A stretch of DNA of 64,000 nucleotides from assembly GCF_008579165.1 (NCBI RefSeq), contig NZ_BKCN01000001.1; one strand, written 5' to 3'. A program made the translations under genes and the position numbers. This stretch comes from Iodidimonas nitroreducens (GTDB lineage Bacteria; Pseudomonadota; Alphaproteobacteria; Sphingomonadales; Rhodothalassiaceae). The notes under the pieces were generated by a model. That model was not told the DNA's origin and did not search any database. It saw nothing but the letters and a program-made list of their open reading frames with translations. Below, in pieces: positions 44,457 through 53,600 of this stretch (the first letter of the stretch is position 1; each line of letters starts with the position of its first letter).

Positions 44457-45538
44457 ATGAACGAGCAGTTGGAAAGCAGCCTTTTGGCCGAGATCGAAAG
44501 CGCCGCATCAAGCGATGCCCTTGAGGCCGTGCGGGTGAAGGCTTTGGGGAAAAAAGGCCTCATAACCCTTGAGATGAAAAAGCTGGGCACCATGTCGCCC
44601 GATGATCGGCGGGCAGCGGGACCGGCGCTCAATCATCTGAAAAACAAGATTGCCGATGCCATCGCTCTGCGCAAAACCGCCCTTGAGGAGGCCGCCATCA
44701 ATCAAAGGCTGGCCGCCGAGGGATGGGATATGACCCTGCCCATCAGCCCCCGGGCACAGGGGCGGATTCATCCCATCACGCAGGTTCTTGATGAATTGTC
44801 GGAAGTCTTTGCCGATCTGGCTTTGCCGTCGCCGAAGGCCCGCATATCGAGGATGATTTCCATAATTTTACGGCGCTCAATATCCCCGAGCATCACCCCG
44901 CCCGACAGATGCACGATACCTTTTACATGCGCCCTGATGACGCCGGTGTGCGCAAGGTGCTGCGAACCCACACGAGCCCGGTGCAGATTCGCACGATGCT
45001 GGAGCAAAAACCGCCCATCCGCATCATCGCCCCGGGCCGCACCTTTCGCTCGGATTCTGATGCCACCCACACCCCGATGTTTCATCAGGTGGAAGGCCTG
45101 GTGATCGACCGGGATATTCATATGGGCCATCTGAAGGGCTGCCTTGAAGCCTGGCTCAGTGCCTTTTTCGAGGTGGATCGCGTGATCATGCGCTTTCGCC
45201 CCAGCTATTTTCCCTTCACCGAACCTTCGGCGGAGGTGGATATCAATTGTGCCTGGCGCGATGGCGAATTGATTGTGGGCGAAGGGGATGATTGGCTCGA
45301 AGTTCTGGGCTGCGGCATGGTCAATGCCCGGGTGCTCAGCGCCTGCGGGCTTGATCCCACAGTGTATCAGGGCTTTGCCTTTGGGGCAGGGCTTGATCGG
45401 CTGGCCATGCTGAAATATGGGATGACCGATCTTCGGCCCTTTTTCGAGGGCGATAGCCGCTGGCTCGATCATTATGGCTTCGCGCCGCTGGACGTGCCGA
45501 CCCTTGCCGGTGGACTTTCAAAAGGGCTTGCAAAATGA
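44457..45538 (+). CDS. pheS: Phenylalanine--tRNA ligase alpha subunit (one frameshift)
   Basis: Class II synthetase alpha chain. N-terminal coiled coil (EIESAASSDALEAVRVKALG, MSPDDRRAAGPALNHLK), then IHPITQVLDELSEVFADL, the motif 2 region IIAPGRTFRSDSDATHTPMF, FRPSYFPFTEPSAEVD and motif 3 GFAFGAGLDRLAMLKYG. The frame is lost at 44819-44821 (CTGGCTTT where CTGGGCTTT is expected), just before the conserved AEGPHIEDDFHNF-type segment. The enzyme is essential, so this must be a consensus error or be corrected in some way. Overlaps pheT. Confidence 0.94.
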
Positions 45539-47925
45539 AATTTACTTATTCGTGGCTGAAGCAGCATCTGGACACCGATGCCAGCCTGGAAACCATCGCC
45601 GACACCCTCACCCGCATCGGGCTGGAGGTTGAATCCATCGATGATCCCCGGGTGGCGCTGGCCCCTTTCAAAGTGGCCCATGTGATTTCGGCCGAACCCC
45701 ATCCCGATGCTGACCGCCTGCGTGTGTGCAAGGTGGATACCGGTGCCGGGATCATTCAGGTGGTCTGTGGTGCGCCCAATGCCAAAGCCGGGATGAAAGG
45801 TGTTTTTGCGCCGCCGGGCTCTTATGTGCCGGGGATCGATCTGACCTTGAAGCCCACGAAAATCCGTGGCGTGGAAAGCGCGGGCATGCTGTGTTCGGAA
45901 CGGGAAATGATGCTGTCCGATGAGCATGACGGGATCATCGAACTGGCCTCCGATGCCCCCATCGGTGCGTCTTTTGCGGAAATCGCCGGGCTCGATGATC
46001 CGGTGATCGAAATCGCCATCACCCCCAATCGCCCCGATGCTTTGGGGGTTGCAGGGATCGCCCGCGATCTGGCAGCGGCCGGTTTGGGGCGGGTGATCAC
46101 CCCCGCCATCGACGTGATCGAGGGCGATTATCCCTGCCCCATCGCCATCGAGATCGATGCGGTGGAGGCCTGCCCGGTCTTTGCCGGGCGGCTGATCCGG
46201 GGCGTGCGCAATGGCCAAAGCCCGCAATGGCTGCAAAACAGGCTAAAGGCCATCGGCTTGCGGCCGATTTCGGTGCTTGTTGATATCACCAATTATATCA
46301 CATTTGATCGCGCCCGGCCCCTTCATGTTTATGATGCGGCGAAAATCGGCGCGCCCGTGCGCGTTCGTTTGGCTCAACCCGGCGAAAACGTGGCAGCCCT
46401 TGATGGCCAAAGCTATGAAACGCAGGGCGGCGAGTGCCTCATCGCTGATGAGAATGGCCCCTTGGGCTTTGGCGGGGTGATCGGCGGATCGGCATCGGGC
46501 GTTTCGGATGAAACTGTTGATGTGCTGGTTGAAGCTGCATGGTTCGAGCCGGTTGGGATCGCCCGCACCGGGCGGTTGCATGGCCTTGAATCGGATGCCC
46601 GCTATCGCTTTGAACGCGGGGTTGATCCCACATCAGTGCGCTGGGGCCTTGATCTTGCGACCAGAATGATCCTCGATCTGGCAGGCGGCAGCCCAAGCAC
46701 GGTGGTGATGGCGGGTCATCCTCCCGCAGCCCATAAAGCCGTGTGCTTTGATCCCCAACGGGTGGCTTCTTTGGGGGGATTGGATGTGCCCAGAACGCGA
46801 TCGCGCGAGATTTTGGACCGGCTTGGTTTTAGCTGGCGCGATGAAACGGATGGCGTGGTCATCGATGTGCCGGAATGGCGCCCCGATATCGATGGCGAAG
46901 CCGATCTGGTGGAAGAAATTTTGCGCATCGAAGGCTATGACAAGGTCCCCTCCACAAGCCTGCCACGCCTGGTCGATGTAGCGCGACCAACCCTCAATCT
47001 TGCGCAGACACGGGCGGGGGCGGTCAAGCGCCGTTTGGCCCATGAAGGGCTGTTTGAAGCGGTTACATGGTCGTTCATGGAAAGCCGGATCGGGCGGATT
47101 TTTGGTGGGTCGGATCGGCTTTTGCTGGAAAATCCGATCTCGTCCGAGCTTGATATGATGCGCCCGTCCATTCTTCCTAATCTGATGCAGGCGGCAGCGA
47201 AAAACCGCGATCGCGGGGTTGAGCAGATCGCTTTGTTTGAGGTTGGCCCCGATTATCAGGGCTTGGAGCCAAAGGATCAGCGGCTGGTGGCCGCCAGCCT
47301 GCGGGCGGGCCAAAGCGGGCCGCGCCATTGGCGCACCAAGGCGGGCCCGGTGGATGCCTATGATGCCAAGGCCGATGCCCTGGCCGCTCTGGAAGCGGCG
47401 GGGGCCCCGGTGGATAATCTGCAGGTTTTTGGCGAGGCGCCGGATTGGTATCATCCCGGCCGTTCGGGCACCTTGCGTTTGGGGCCAAAGCGGATATTGG
47501 CGGCTTTTGGCGAGGTTCATCCCCGCATTCTTTTAGCGCTCGATCTGAAAGGCCCGATGGTGGGCATGGAAGTGTTTCTGGATGAAATCCCGCAGCCCAA
47601 GGCCAAATCGGGCCGCGCCCGTCCGGCTTTGCAGCGCTCGAACCTGCCTGTTGTCTCCCGCGATTTCGCTTTCCTGCTCCCACGTGAAATGCCTGTGGCC
47701 AATCTTGTGCGGGCGGCGCGCACCGCCGATAAGGTCCATATCACCGGCATTGATGTTTTCGATATTTATGAGGGCAAGGGGATCGAGCCCGATCAGAAAT
47801 CGGTGGCCATCGCTGCCCGGTTGCAACCCCTTGAAAAAACCTTCACAGACGCGGATATTGAAATCATCGCTGGCAAGATCATCATGGCCGTGGAAAAAGC
47901 AACCGGGGGCATCCTTCGTCGCTAA
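45535..47925 (+). CDS. pheT: Phenylalanine--tRNA ligase beta subunit
   Basis: 796-residue beta chain in one open frame. N-terminal MKFTYSWLKQHLDTDASLET, a tRNA-binding (EMAP-like) domain around VAHVISAEPHPDADRLRVCK and VVCGAPNAKAGMKGVFAPPG, the editing B3/B4 domain, B5 domain, and a C-terminal ferredoxin-fold anticodon-binding domain (NLPVVSRDFAFLLPREMPVA). Forms the alpha2-beta2 enzyme with PheS; ATGA overlap at the junction. Confidence 0.97.
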   Translation: MKFTYSWLKQHLDTDASLETIADTLTRIGLEVESIDDPRVALAPFKVAHVISAEPHPDADRLRVCKVDTGAGIIQVVCGAPNAKAGMKGVFAPPGSYVPGIDLTLKPTKIRGVESAGMLCSEREMMLSDEHDGIIELASDAPIGASFAEIAGLDDPVIEIAITPNRPDALGVAGIARDLAAAGLGRVITPAIDVIEGDYPCPIAIEIDAVEACPVFAGRLIRGVRNGQSPQWLQNRLKAIGLRPISVLVDITNYITFDRARPLHVYDAAKIGAPVRVRLAQPGENVAALDGQSYETQGGECLIADENGPLGFGGVIGGSASGVSDETVDVLVEAAWFEPVGIARTGRLHGLESDARYRFERGVDPTSVRWGLDLATRMILDLAGGSPSTVVMAGHPPAAHKAVCFDPQRVASLGGLDVPRTRSREILDRLGFSWRDETDGVVIDVPEWRPDIDGEADLVEEILRIEGYDKVPSTSLPRLVDVARPTLNLAQTRAGAVKRRLAHEGLFEAVTWSFMESRIGRIFGGSDRLLLENPISSELDMMRPSILPNLMQAAAKNRDRGVEQIALFEVGPDYQGLEPKDQRLVAASLRAGQSGPRHWRTKAGPVDAYDAKADALAALEAAGAPVDNLQVFGEAPDWYHPGRSGTLRLGPKRILAAFGEVHPRILLALDLKGPMVGMEVFLDEIPQPKAKSGRARPALQRSNLPVVSRDFAFLLPREMPVANLVRAARTADKVHITGIDVFDIYEGKGIEPDQKSVAIAARLQPLEKTFTDADIEIIAGKIIMAVEKATGGILRR

Positions 47926-48081
47926 GAAAGTCCTAACTATTTTCCATGATGATAGTGGGTATAATGCTGTCACGCCCAAGGACAGGCAGATGTAGCAATC
48001 AGAACGGGAAAGCGGCAGGTTCTTATTCAAAATGGCGACAGCCGGGCAAAACAAGGCGGTACGATCCGTGCCGTTCAAAAT

Positions 48082-49068
48082 ATGGCTGAAAGTTGGTGGG
48101 AAGGTTATGATCCTGTCGAGTTCGCAAACTATCTGGATAAAAAGCGCGCCGCTGCTGCCCCGTCGCCACCCGCGCCTGCGGCAGAAGCCGAGCCCAAATC
48201 CCCCCCCCGGGACGCGCCATCCGATGTCACTCCCGATGATCTGGAGCTTCCCTTTGATCCCTGGGATGCCAATCGGGTCGAGATAGCCCAATATATCTGG
48301 GGCGAAGGCTATTGCGGGCCGGGTGGCCCCGAACATATCATTTCCATGTGCAAGCTTTTGGCGCTTTCGCCGGAAATGAGCCTGCTTGAAATCGGGGCCA
48401 ATCTGGGCGGTCCGGCGCGCACGCTGGCCGATAAATATGGCACCTGGGTCACGGGCTATGAAACATCCGAGCGGCTGGTGAAGCTGGCCAATGAAAAATC
48501 ACTGATGGCGGGTCTCGCCAAAAAAGCCGATGTCAGACATTATTCAACTGGTTCCACGGAAGGGTTCGGCCGCCATTTCGATCGGGCTTTGGCCAAGGAA
48601 AGCCTGTTTACCATCGAAAACAAAGCCAATATTCTGGGTCTTGTGGAAGAACATCTCAAACCATCGGGCCTGTTTTTGATCACCGATTTCGTGCTGGGGT
48701 CCGATCAGGTCTCGGGCAAGGAAAGCTTCCGCACCTGGCGCGACAAAGAATCGGAAAAACGCCGCCCCTATATGGTGACAGCGCAGGAACTGGCAGGGCT
48801 GGTGAAAAAGGCGCGGTTCAATGTGCGGGTGAATGAAGATGTATCGGCCACCTATATCGATCTGATCAATCGGGCATGGGCAGGTGCCGATAAGGTGGCG
48901 GCGCAATTAGCCCGAAAAGAAGATAGCGAAGATCTGTTGAAGGCGCTTTTGAAGGAAGCCGAATTCTGGTCGAACCGCGCCCGGATGCTGGAAAGCGGCG
49001 ATCTGCGGCTGTGGCGCATTCTGGCCAGCAAGCGATCTGAAAAGCCATCGATGCTATCGGATTGGTGA
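48082..49068 (+). CDS. SAM-dependent methyltransferase
   Basis: 328 residues. An acidic/Pro-Ala-rich N-terminal stretch (about 30-65) is followed by a class I methyltransferase domain: YIWGEGYCGPGGPEHIISMC, motif I LLEIGANLGGPARTLADKYG, VTGYETSERLVKLAN, DRALAKESLFTIENKANIL and PSGLFLITDFVLG. It resembles phosphoethanolamine/sarcosine-type methyltransferases at low level. The C-terminal helix-rich tail is family-unassigned. Between pheT and lepA, own transcription unit. Substrate unknown. Confidence 0.8.
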   Translation: MAESWWEGYDPVEFANYLDKKRAAAAPSPPAPAAEAEPKSPPRDAPSDVTPDDLELPFDPWDANRVEIAQYIWGEGYCGPGGPEHIISMCKLLALSPEMSLLEIGANLGGPARTLADKYGTWVTGYETSERLVKLANEKSLMAGLAKKADVRHYSTGSTEGFGRHFDRALAKESLFTIENKANILGLVEEHLKPSGLFLITDFVLGSDQVSGKESFRTWRDKESEKRRPYMVTAQELAGLVKKARFNVRVNEDVSATYIDLINRAWAGADKVAAQLARKEDSEDLLKALLKEAEFWSNRARMLESGDLRLWRILASKRSEKPSMLSDW

Positions 49069-49140
49069 CATCGCACAAATCGTCTCCCTGATGATGATCG
49101 CACCTTGGCGCGGCAGGCGATGGGCGCTATATCACGCTTC

Positions 49141-50943
49141 ATGACAAAACTTCAAAATATCCGAAATTTCGCCATCATCGCCCATATCGATCATGGAAAA
49201 TCCACCCTTGCTGATCGCTTGATTCAGGAATGCGGGGGATTGACGAGCCGCGAAATGAAAGAACAGGTGCTCGATTCCATGGATATCGAGCGCGAACGTG
49301 GGATCACCATCAAGGCGCAGACCGTGCGTTTGGAATATCGCGCCCGGGATGGCGAAACCTATATCCTCAATCTGATGGATACGCCCGGCCATGTGGATTT
49401 CGCTTATGAAGTCTCGCGCTCCTTGAAAGCCTGCGAAGGATCGCTTCTGGTGGTGGATGCAAGCCAGGGCGTGGAAGCGCAAACTCTGGCCAATGTTTAT
49501 CAGGCCATCGAGGTGGATCATGAAGTGGTCCCGGTTTTGAACAAGATCGATCTGCCTGCGGCTGAGCCCGAACGGGTGCGCAGCCAGATCGAGGATGTGA
49601 TCGGCATCGATGCCTCGGAGGCGATTTCCGTTTCCGCAAAAACCGGTGAGGGGGTGGTGGATGTACTGGAAGCGCTGGTGCATCGCCTGCCCGCCCCCAA
49701 AGGGGATATAGCAAAGCCCCTGAAAGCGCTTTTGGTGGATAGCTGGTATGATCCCTATCTTGGGGTTGTGGTGCTGGTCCGGGTCATCGATGGCCAGATG
49801 AAAAAAGGCATGATGATGCAGATGATGGCCACCGGGGCCGAGCATCCGGTGGATCGCGTGGGGATTTTCAGCCCAAAGAAAACTCCGGTGGAAAGCTTAG
49901 GCCCGGGCGAGATCGGCTTTATCACGGCCGGCATCAAGGAAGTGGCCGATACCAATGTGGGCGACACCATAACGGAAGCGAAACGGCCGTGCGAAAAGGC
50001 ACTCCCCGGCTTTAAGCCATCACAATCTGTGGTTTTTTGCGGGCTTTTTCCTGCCGATGCTGCCGATTTCGAGCATCTGCGCGAGAGCCTTCATAAATTG
50101 CGCTTGAATGATGCCAGCTTTGAATTCGAGGCGGAAAGCTCGGCCGCTTTGGGCTTTGGTTTTCGCTGCGGATTTCTGGGGATGCTGCATCTGGAAATCA
50201 TTCAGGAACGGCTTTATCGCGAATTCAATCTCGATCTCATCACCACCAGCCCCTCGGTGGTTTACAAGATCCATAAAACCGATGGCAGCCTGATCGAATT
50301 GCATAATCCCGCCGATATGCCCGAGGCCGTCCGAGTCGATCATATCGAGGAACCCTGGATTGAAGCCACCATCATGCTTCCTGATGAGCATTTAGGGGCG
50401 GTTTTGAAATTATGTGAAGATCGCCGGGGCATCCAGAAACAGCTCACCTATGCCGGGGCTCGCGCCATGCTGATCTATGAATTGCCCCTTAATGAAGTGG
50501 TTTATGATTTCTATGATCGGCTGAAATCCGTGAGCCGTGGCTATGCCAGCTTTGATTATCATATGAAGGAATATCGCCGCAGCGATCTGGTGAAGCTGTC
50601 GATTCTTGTTAATGCCGAGCCGGTGGATGCACTCGCTATGCTGGTCCATCGCAGTCAGGCGGAAAGCCGGGGGCGGGGCCTGTGCGAACGGTTGAAGGAT
50701 CTGATCCCCCGGCAGATGTTCAAGATTCCCATTCAGGCGGCCATTGGCGGCAAGGTGGTGGCGCGGGAAACCATTTCCGCCCTGCGCAAGGATGTTACGG
50801 CGAAATGTTATGGGGGCGATGTTTCGCGCAAGCGCAAGTTGCTGGAAAAACAAAAGGCCGGAAAAAAGCGCATGCGCACCTATGGCAAGGTGGAAATCCC
50901 CCACGATGCCTTTATTGCCGCTCTCAAGATGGGCGATTCCTGA
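49141..50943 (+). CDS. lepA: Elongation factor 4 (LepA) GTPase
   Basis: 600-residue ribosome-associated GTPase. G1 AHIDHGKST, switch I RERGITIKAQTV, G3 DTPGHVDF, G4 NKIDLPAA, G5 SAKTGEG; then domain II, EF-G-like domains III and V (GFRCGFLGMLHLEIIQERLY, ANSPSVVY-like TTSPSVVYKIHKTDG) and the LepA-specific C-terminal domain (KDLIPRQMFKIPIQAAIGGK, GGDVSRKRKLLEKQKAGKKR). ATG 49141 chosen because it gives the standard MTKLQNIRNFAII start. Confidence 0.97.
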   Translation: MTKLQNIRNFAIIAHIDHGKSTLADRLIQECGGLTSREMKEQVLDSMDIERERGITIKAQTVRLEYRARDGETYILNLMDTPGHVDFAYEVSRSLKACEGSLLVVDASQGVEAQTLANVYQAIEVDHEVVPVLNKIDLPAAEPERVRSQIEDVIGIDASEAISVSAKTGEGVVDVLEALVHRLPAPKGDIAKPLKALLVDSWYDPYLGVVVLVRVIDGQMKKGMMMQMMATGAEHPVDRVGIFSPKKTPVESLGPGEIGFITAGIKEVADTNVGDTITEAKRPCEKALPGFKPSQSVVFCGLFPADAADFEHLRESLHKLRLNDASFEFEAESSAALGFGFRCGFLGMLHLEIIQERLYREFNLDLITTSPSVVYKIHKTDGSLIELHNPADMPEAVRVDHIEEPWIEATIMLPDEHLGAVLKLCEDRRGIQKQLTYAGARAMLIYELPLNEVVYDFYDRLKSVSRGYASFDYHMKEYRRSDLVKLSILVNAEPVDALAMLVHRSQAESRGRGLCERLKDLIPRQMFKIPIQAAIGGKVVARETISALRKDVTAKCYGGDVSRKRKLLEKQKAGKKRMRTYGKVEIPHDAFIAALKMGDS

Positions 50944-51103
50944 TCCTGGCCGTTTTTCCCAGTCTTTATGCTCAAAGCTGATTTCGATTGTTTAGTGTTC
51001 TTTAATATCAATTTGGCATTCTTTGGGCAGAATTGATGGACACGGCAGGCATGCGCCCACCAAGGGTCGTGTTTGCGGGATAATGGCAATTGGGGTCAAC
51101 TGA

Positions 51104-53335
51104 ATGTTTTCTGGGTTGAAGTGGAATCGGGAGCAGATATCTGCTTCTCTCACAAAAATACTGACTATCCGTAATTCCTTGCTGGCAATCGTTGGTCTTT
51201 TGGTCATCATCTTGGTTTTCGATGGCGTCATGACCGCCATGGATGCCATGAAAAATCAGCGGGAAGCATCGCTTCAGGTGGATGTAGGGGAAACCGTTGA
51301 TCAGATCACCACAGCCAAGCTGGCTTTGGCGGTCGAGCGGGGGGCATCGGGCACGGCCCTTGCCTTTGAAAGCGTCCCGGATCGCCGTTTTCGCGAGATG
51401 ATCACCGAAGAACGGGCCCGCTTTGATCAGGCTTATGGCATTTTCCGCCAAAAACTCCAGGATTTGCCAGCCTATGAAGGCAAGGATGCCCAGATATCGG
51501 CAATGCAGGATGCCTATTCAGCCTATATGGCTGTTCGCCCCGCTGCGGATGCGGCCATGGCACAGATCGCGCAATCCCGCGAAAGCCGCATCGATCGCAC
51601 CGTGGGCAACGCCATCACTGATCTGATTGATCGGTTGCGCGATGTCCGGCTTTCGGTCACCTATAGTTTTCCCCCCAGCGAGCCTGCGGTTCAGGCCAGC
51701 GGGCAGCTGAAATATCTGCTCTGGCGGATGCAGGAATATGCCTCGCGCGATTGGGCAACCATTGGCGAATCCATGGCTTCGGGCCAGCCCTTGTCCAGCC
51801 TGATGCTACAGATCGTCACCGGCTATACCGGGCAGGTGGAAGCGGCCTGGCAGGATATCCAAAGCCTTGTCGATAGCTCTCTCGTCTCAAATACGCTGGA
51901 ATCGCGTCTTGATGATGTGCGCGATGCGTTTTTCGATCAATTCGCCATGGATCGCGATGAGGTTTATGCCGCTGCGGAATTGGGCGAACCTGTTCCCTTT
52001 ACGGCACTTTTGTGGATTGAAAAAGCGACCAATGCCGTGGCGCCGGTGCAAACTTTGGCTCAGGAAGCCGGCAAGCTTGCCCAGACAGAACTCGAAGAAA
52101 ATGAATCCCAGGCCTCAGCAGAATTCTGGAACTCTATGTTCTTGCTGTTCTTCACTTTGGGTCTTGGTGTTGTTTCCTTCTGGCTGGTGGTCCAGCGTGT
52201 GGTGGGGCCGATCGTGGGTCTGTCGCGGATCATGAAAACGCTGTCTACCGGCAATCTGGATGTGGATGTGCGCGGCACGGAACGTAATGACGAAGTTGGC
52301 GAAATGGCTAAAAGCGTGCAGGTGTTCAAGGACAATGCCATCGACAAGATCCGCTTGGAAAAAGAGCAGCATGAAGCCGAAGAGCGTCAGCGCATCAAAA
52401 ATGAAGAAGCCGAGCGGGTGGCCCGTGAACGCGAAGAAAAGCAGCGTAAGCGGGAACTGGAACTGGAAGAAGAACAAAGAAAAGCGCGTCAGGCTGAGAT
52501 GCTGGAACTGGCCGATAGCTTTGAAGCTTCAGTGATGAAGCTGGTGGATAATCTGAGCCAGGCAGCAGGTGAGATGGAAGGCGCCGCACTGGGCCTGACG
52601 GAAACCGCAGAGGACAATGCCGGCCGTGCCAAGGTGGTCTCAACCACCGCGGACCATGCCACGAATAGCCTGCAGATGGTGGCCAGTGCCGCCGAGCAGC
52701 TTTCGGCAAGTGTTCGTGAAATCGCTTCGCAAACCAACCAATCCAGCACATCGGCGCGGGATGCCGTGCAGCGCACCGAACGGGCCTCGGGCGATATTCG
52801 CGAACTCGTCGATGCCGCTCAGCGCATCGGGGATGTGGTCAATCTGATCAATGATATTGCCGATCAAACCAATTTGCTGGCGCTGAATGCGACCATCGAA
52901 GCCGCCCGTGCCGGGGAAGCCGGTAAAGGCTTTGCGGTGGTGGCGAGCGAAGTGAAATCCCTTGCCACCCAAACGGCCAAAGCCACCAATGACATTTCGG
53001 AACAGATCTCGGGCATGCAGGATGCCACCAAGAAAACCGTCGATGCTATCGAGGCGATTCGCCTGATCATTTCGGAGATCGATACAACGGCGGTGTCGAT
53101 TGCCTCGGCTGTTGAGGAGCAGGATGCCTCAACCCAGGAAATTGCCCGCAATGTGGCCGAGGTTTCCGCTGGGGCGCAGGATATTTCCCGCGATATGGCC
53201 AGTCTGAATGAGGGGGCGGCCAGCAACGGGGCGGCCGCCAATCAGGTTCTGGGCTCGGCCAAATCCTTGAGCCGCGAATCCGGCGAATTGCGCAGCCAGG
53301 TGGAACGGTTCCTCGAATCCATCCGCGCGAGCTGA
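51104..53335 (+). CDS. Methyl-accepting chemotaxis protein
   Basis: 743-residue transducer. TM1 (about 24-44: LLAIVGLLVIILVFDGVM), a large helical periplasmic domain of about 300 residues suggestive of NIT-type sensors, TM2 (about 348-368: FLLFFTLGLGVVSFWLVV), a HAMP domain (RVVGPIVGLSRIMKTLSTGN...RNDEVGEMAKSVQVFKDN), then a highly charged Glu/Arg/Lys coiled coil (about 425-470) and the signalling hairpin INDIADQTNLLALNATIEAA with the tip RAGEAGKGFAVVASEV. No CheR pentapeptide at the end (IRAS). No chemotaxis or flagellar genes are in the window. Ligand unknown. Confidence 0.93.
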   Translation: MFSGLKWNREQISASLTKILTIRNSLLAIVGLLVIILVFDGVMTAMDAMKNQREASLQVDVGETVDQITTAKLALAVERGASGTALAFESVPDRRFREMITEERARFDQAYGIFRQKLQDLPAYEGKDAQISAMQDAYSAYMAVRPAADAAMAQIAQSRESRIDRTVGNAITDLIDRLRDVRLSVTYSFPPSEPAVQASGQLKYLLWRMQEYASRDWATIGESMASGQPLSSLMLQIVTGYTGQVEAAWQDIQSLVDSSLVSNTLESRLDDVRDAFFDQFAMDRDEVYAAAELGEPVPFTALLWIEKATNAVAPVQTLAQEAGKLAQTELEENESQASAEFWNSMFLLFFTLGLGVVSFWLVVQRVVGPIVGLSRIMKTLSTGNLDVDVRGTERNDEVGEMAKSVQVFKDNAIDKIRLEKEQHEAEERQRIKNEEAERVAREREEKQRKRELELEEEQRKARQAEMLELADSFEASVMKLVDNLSQAAGEMEGAALGLTETAEDNAGRAKVVSTTADHATNSLQMVASAAEQLSASVREIASQTNQSSTSARDAVQRTERASGDIRELVDAAQRIGDVVNLINDIADQTNLLALNATIEAARAGEAGKGFAVVASEVKSLATQTAKATNDISEQISGMQDATKKTVDAIEAIRLIISEIDTTAVSIASAVEEQDASTQEIARNVAEVSAGAQDISRDMASLNEGAASNGAAANQVLGSAKSLSRESGELRSQVERFLESIRAS

Positions 53336-53340
53336 TCATA

Positions 53341-53388
53341 GAATTGAGGCGTGGGGGCAGCCATTCCCCACGGCCCCGCCCTCAATTC
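53341..53388 (+). other. Long hairpin after the chemoreceptor gene
   Basis: GAATTGAGG at 53341-53349 pairs with CCTCAATTC at 53380-53388, with an inner GTGGGG/CCCCAC stem. No T run follows, so it may act as a 3' RNA-stabilising stem or with Rho. The rest of the 265-bp gap to the kinase gene has no gene I can support. Confidence 0.55.
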
Positions 53389-53600
53389 AATATGACCCAA
53401 TATCCACCAGACCCCAGATTAGCCCCGGATGGCGGGAAAAGGCGTGGCCGGGATCGTCAGCAGACCGGGATATTTAAGCATTCCGAAATGATTTTCATGC
53501 GAACCTAAGGTGGTGAGCATGATTATTTGCGGGATCATATATTTTTGTGGCAATTTTGGCCGTTGGCTATCGGCATCCAATGAACGGGGTTCGGCCCGGC

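Noticed and set aside
44819..44821. Programmed frameshift in pheS
   Set aside because: No slippery heptamer or following pseudoknot, and the same one-base loss occurs in many other genes, so an error is simpler.
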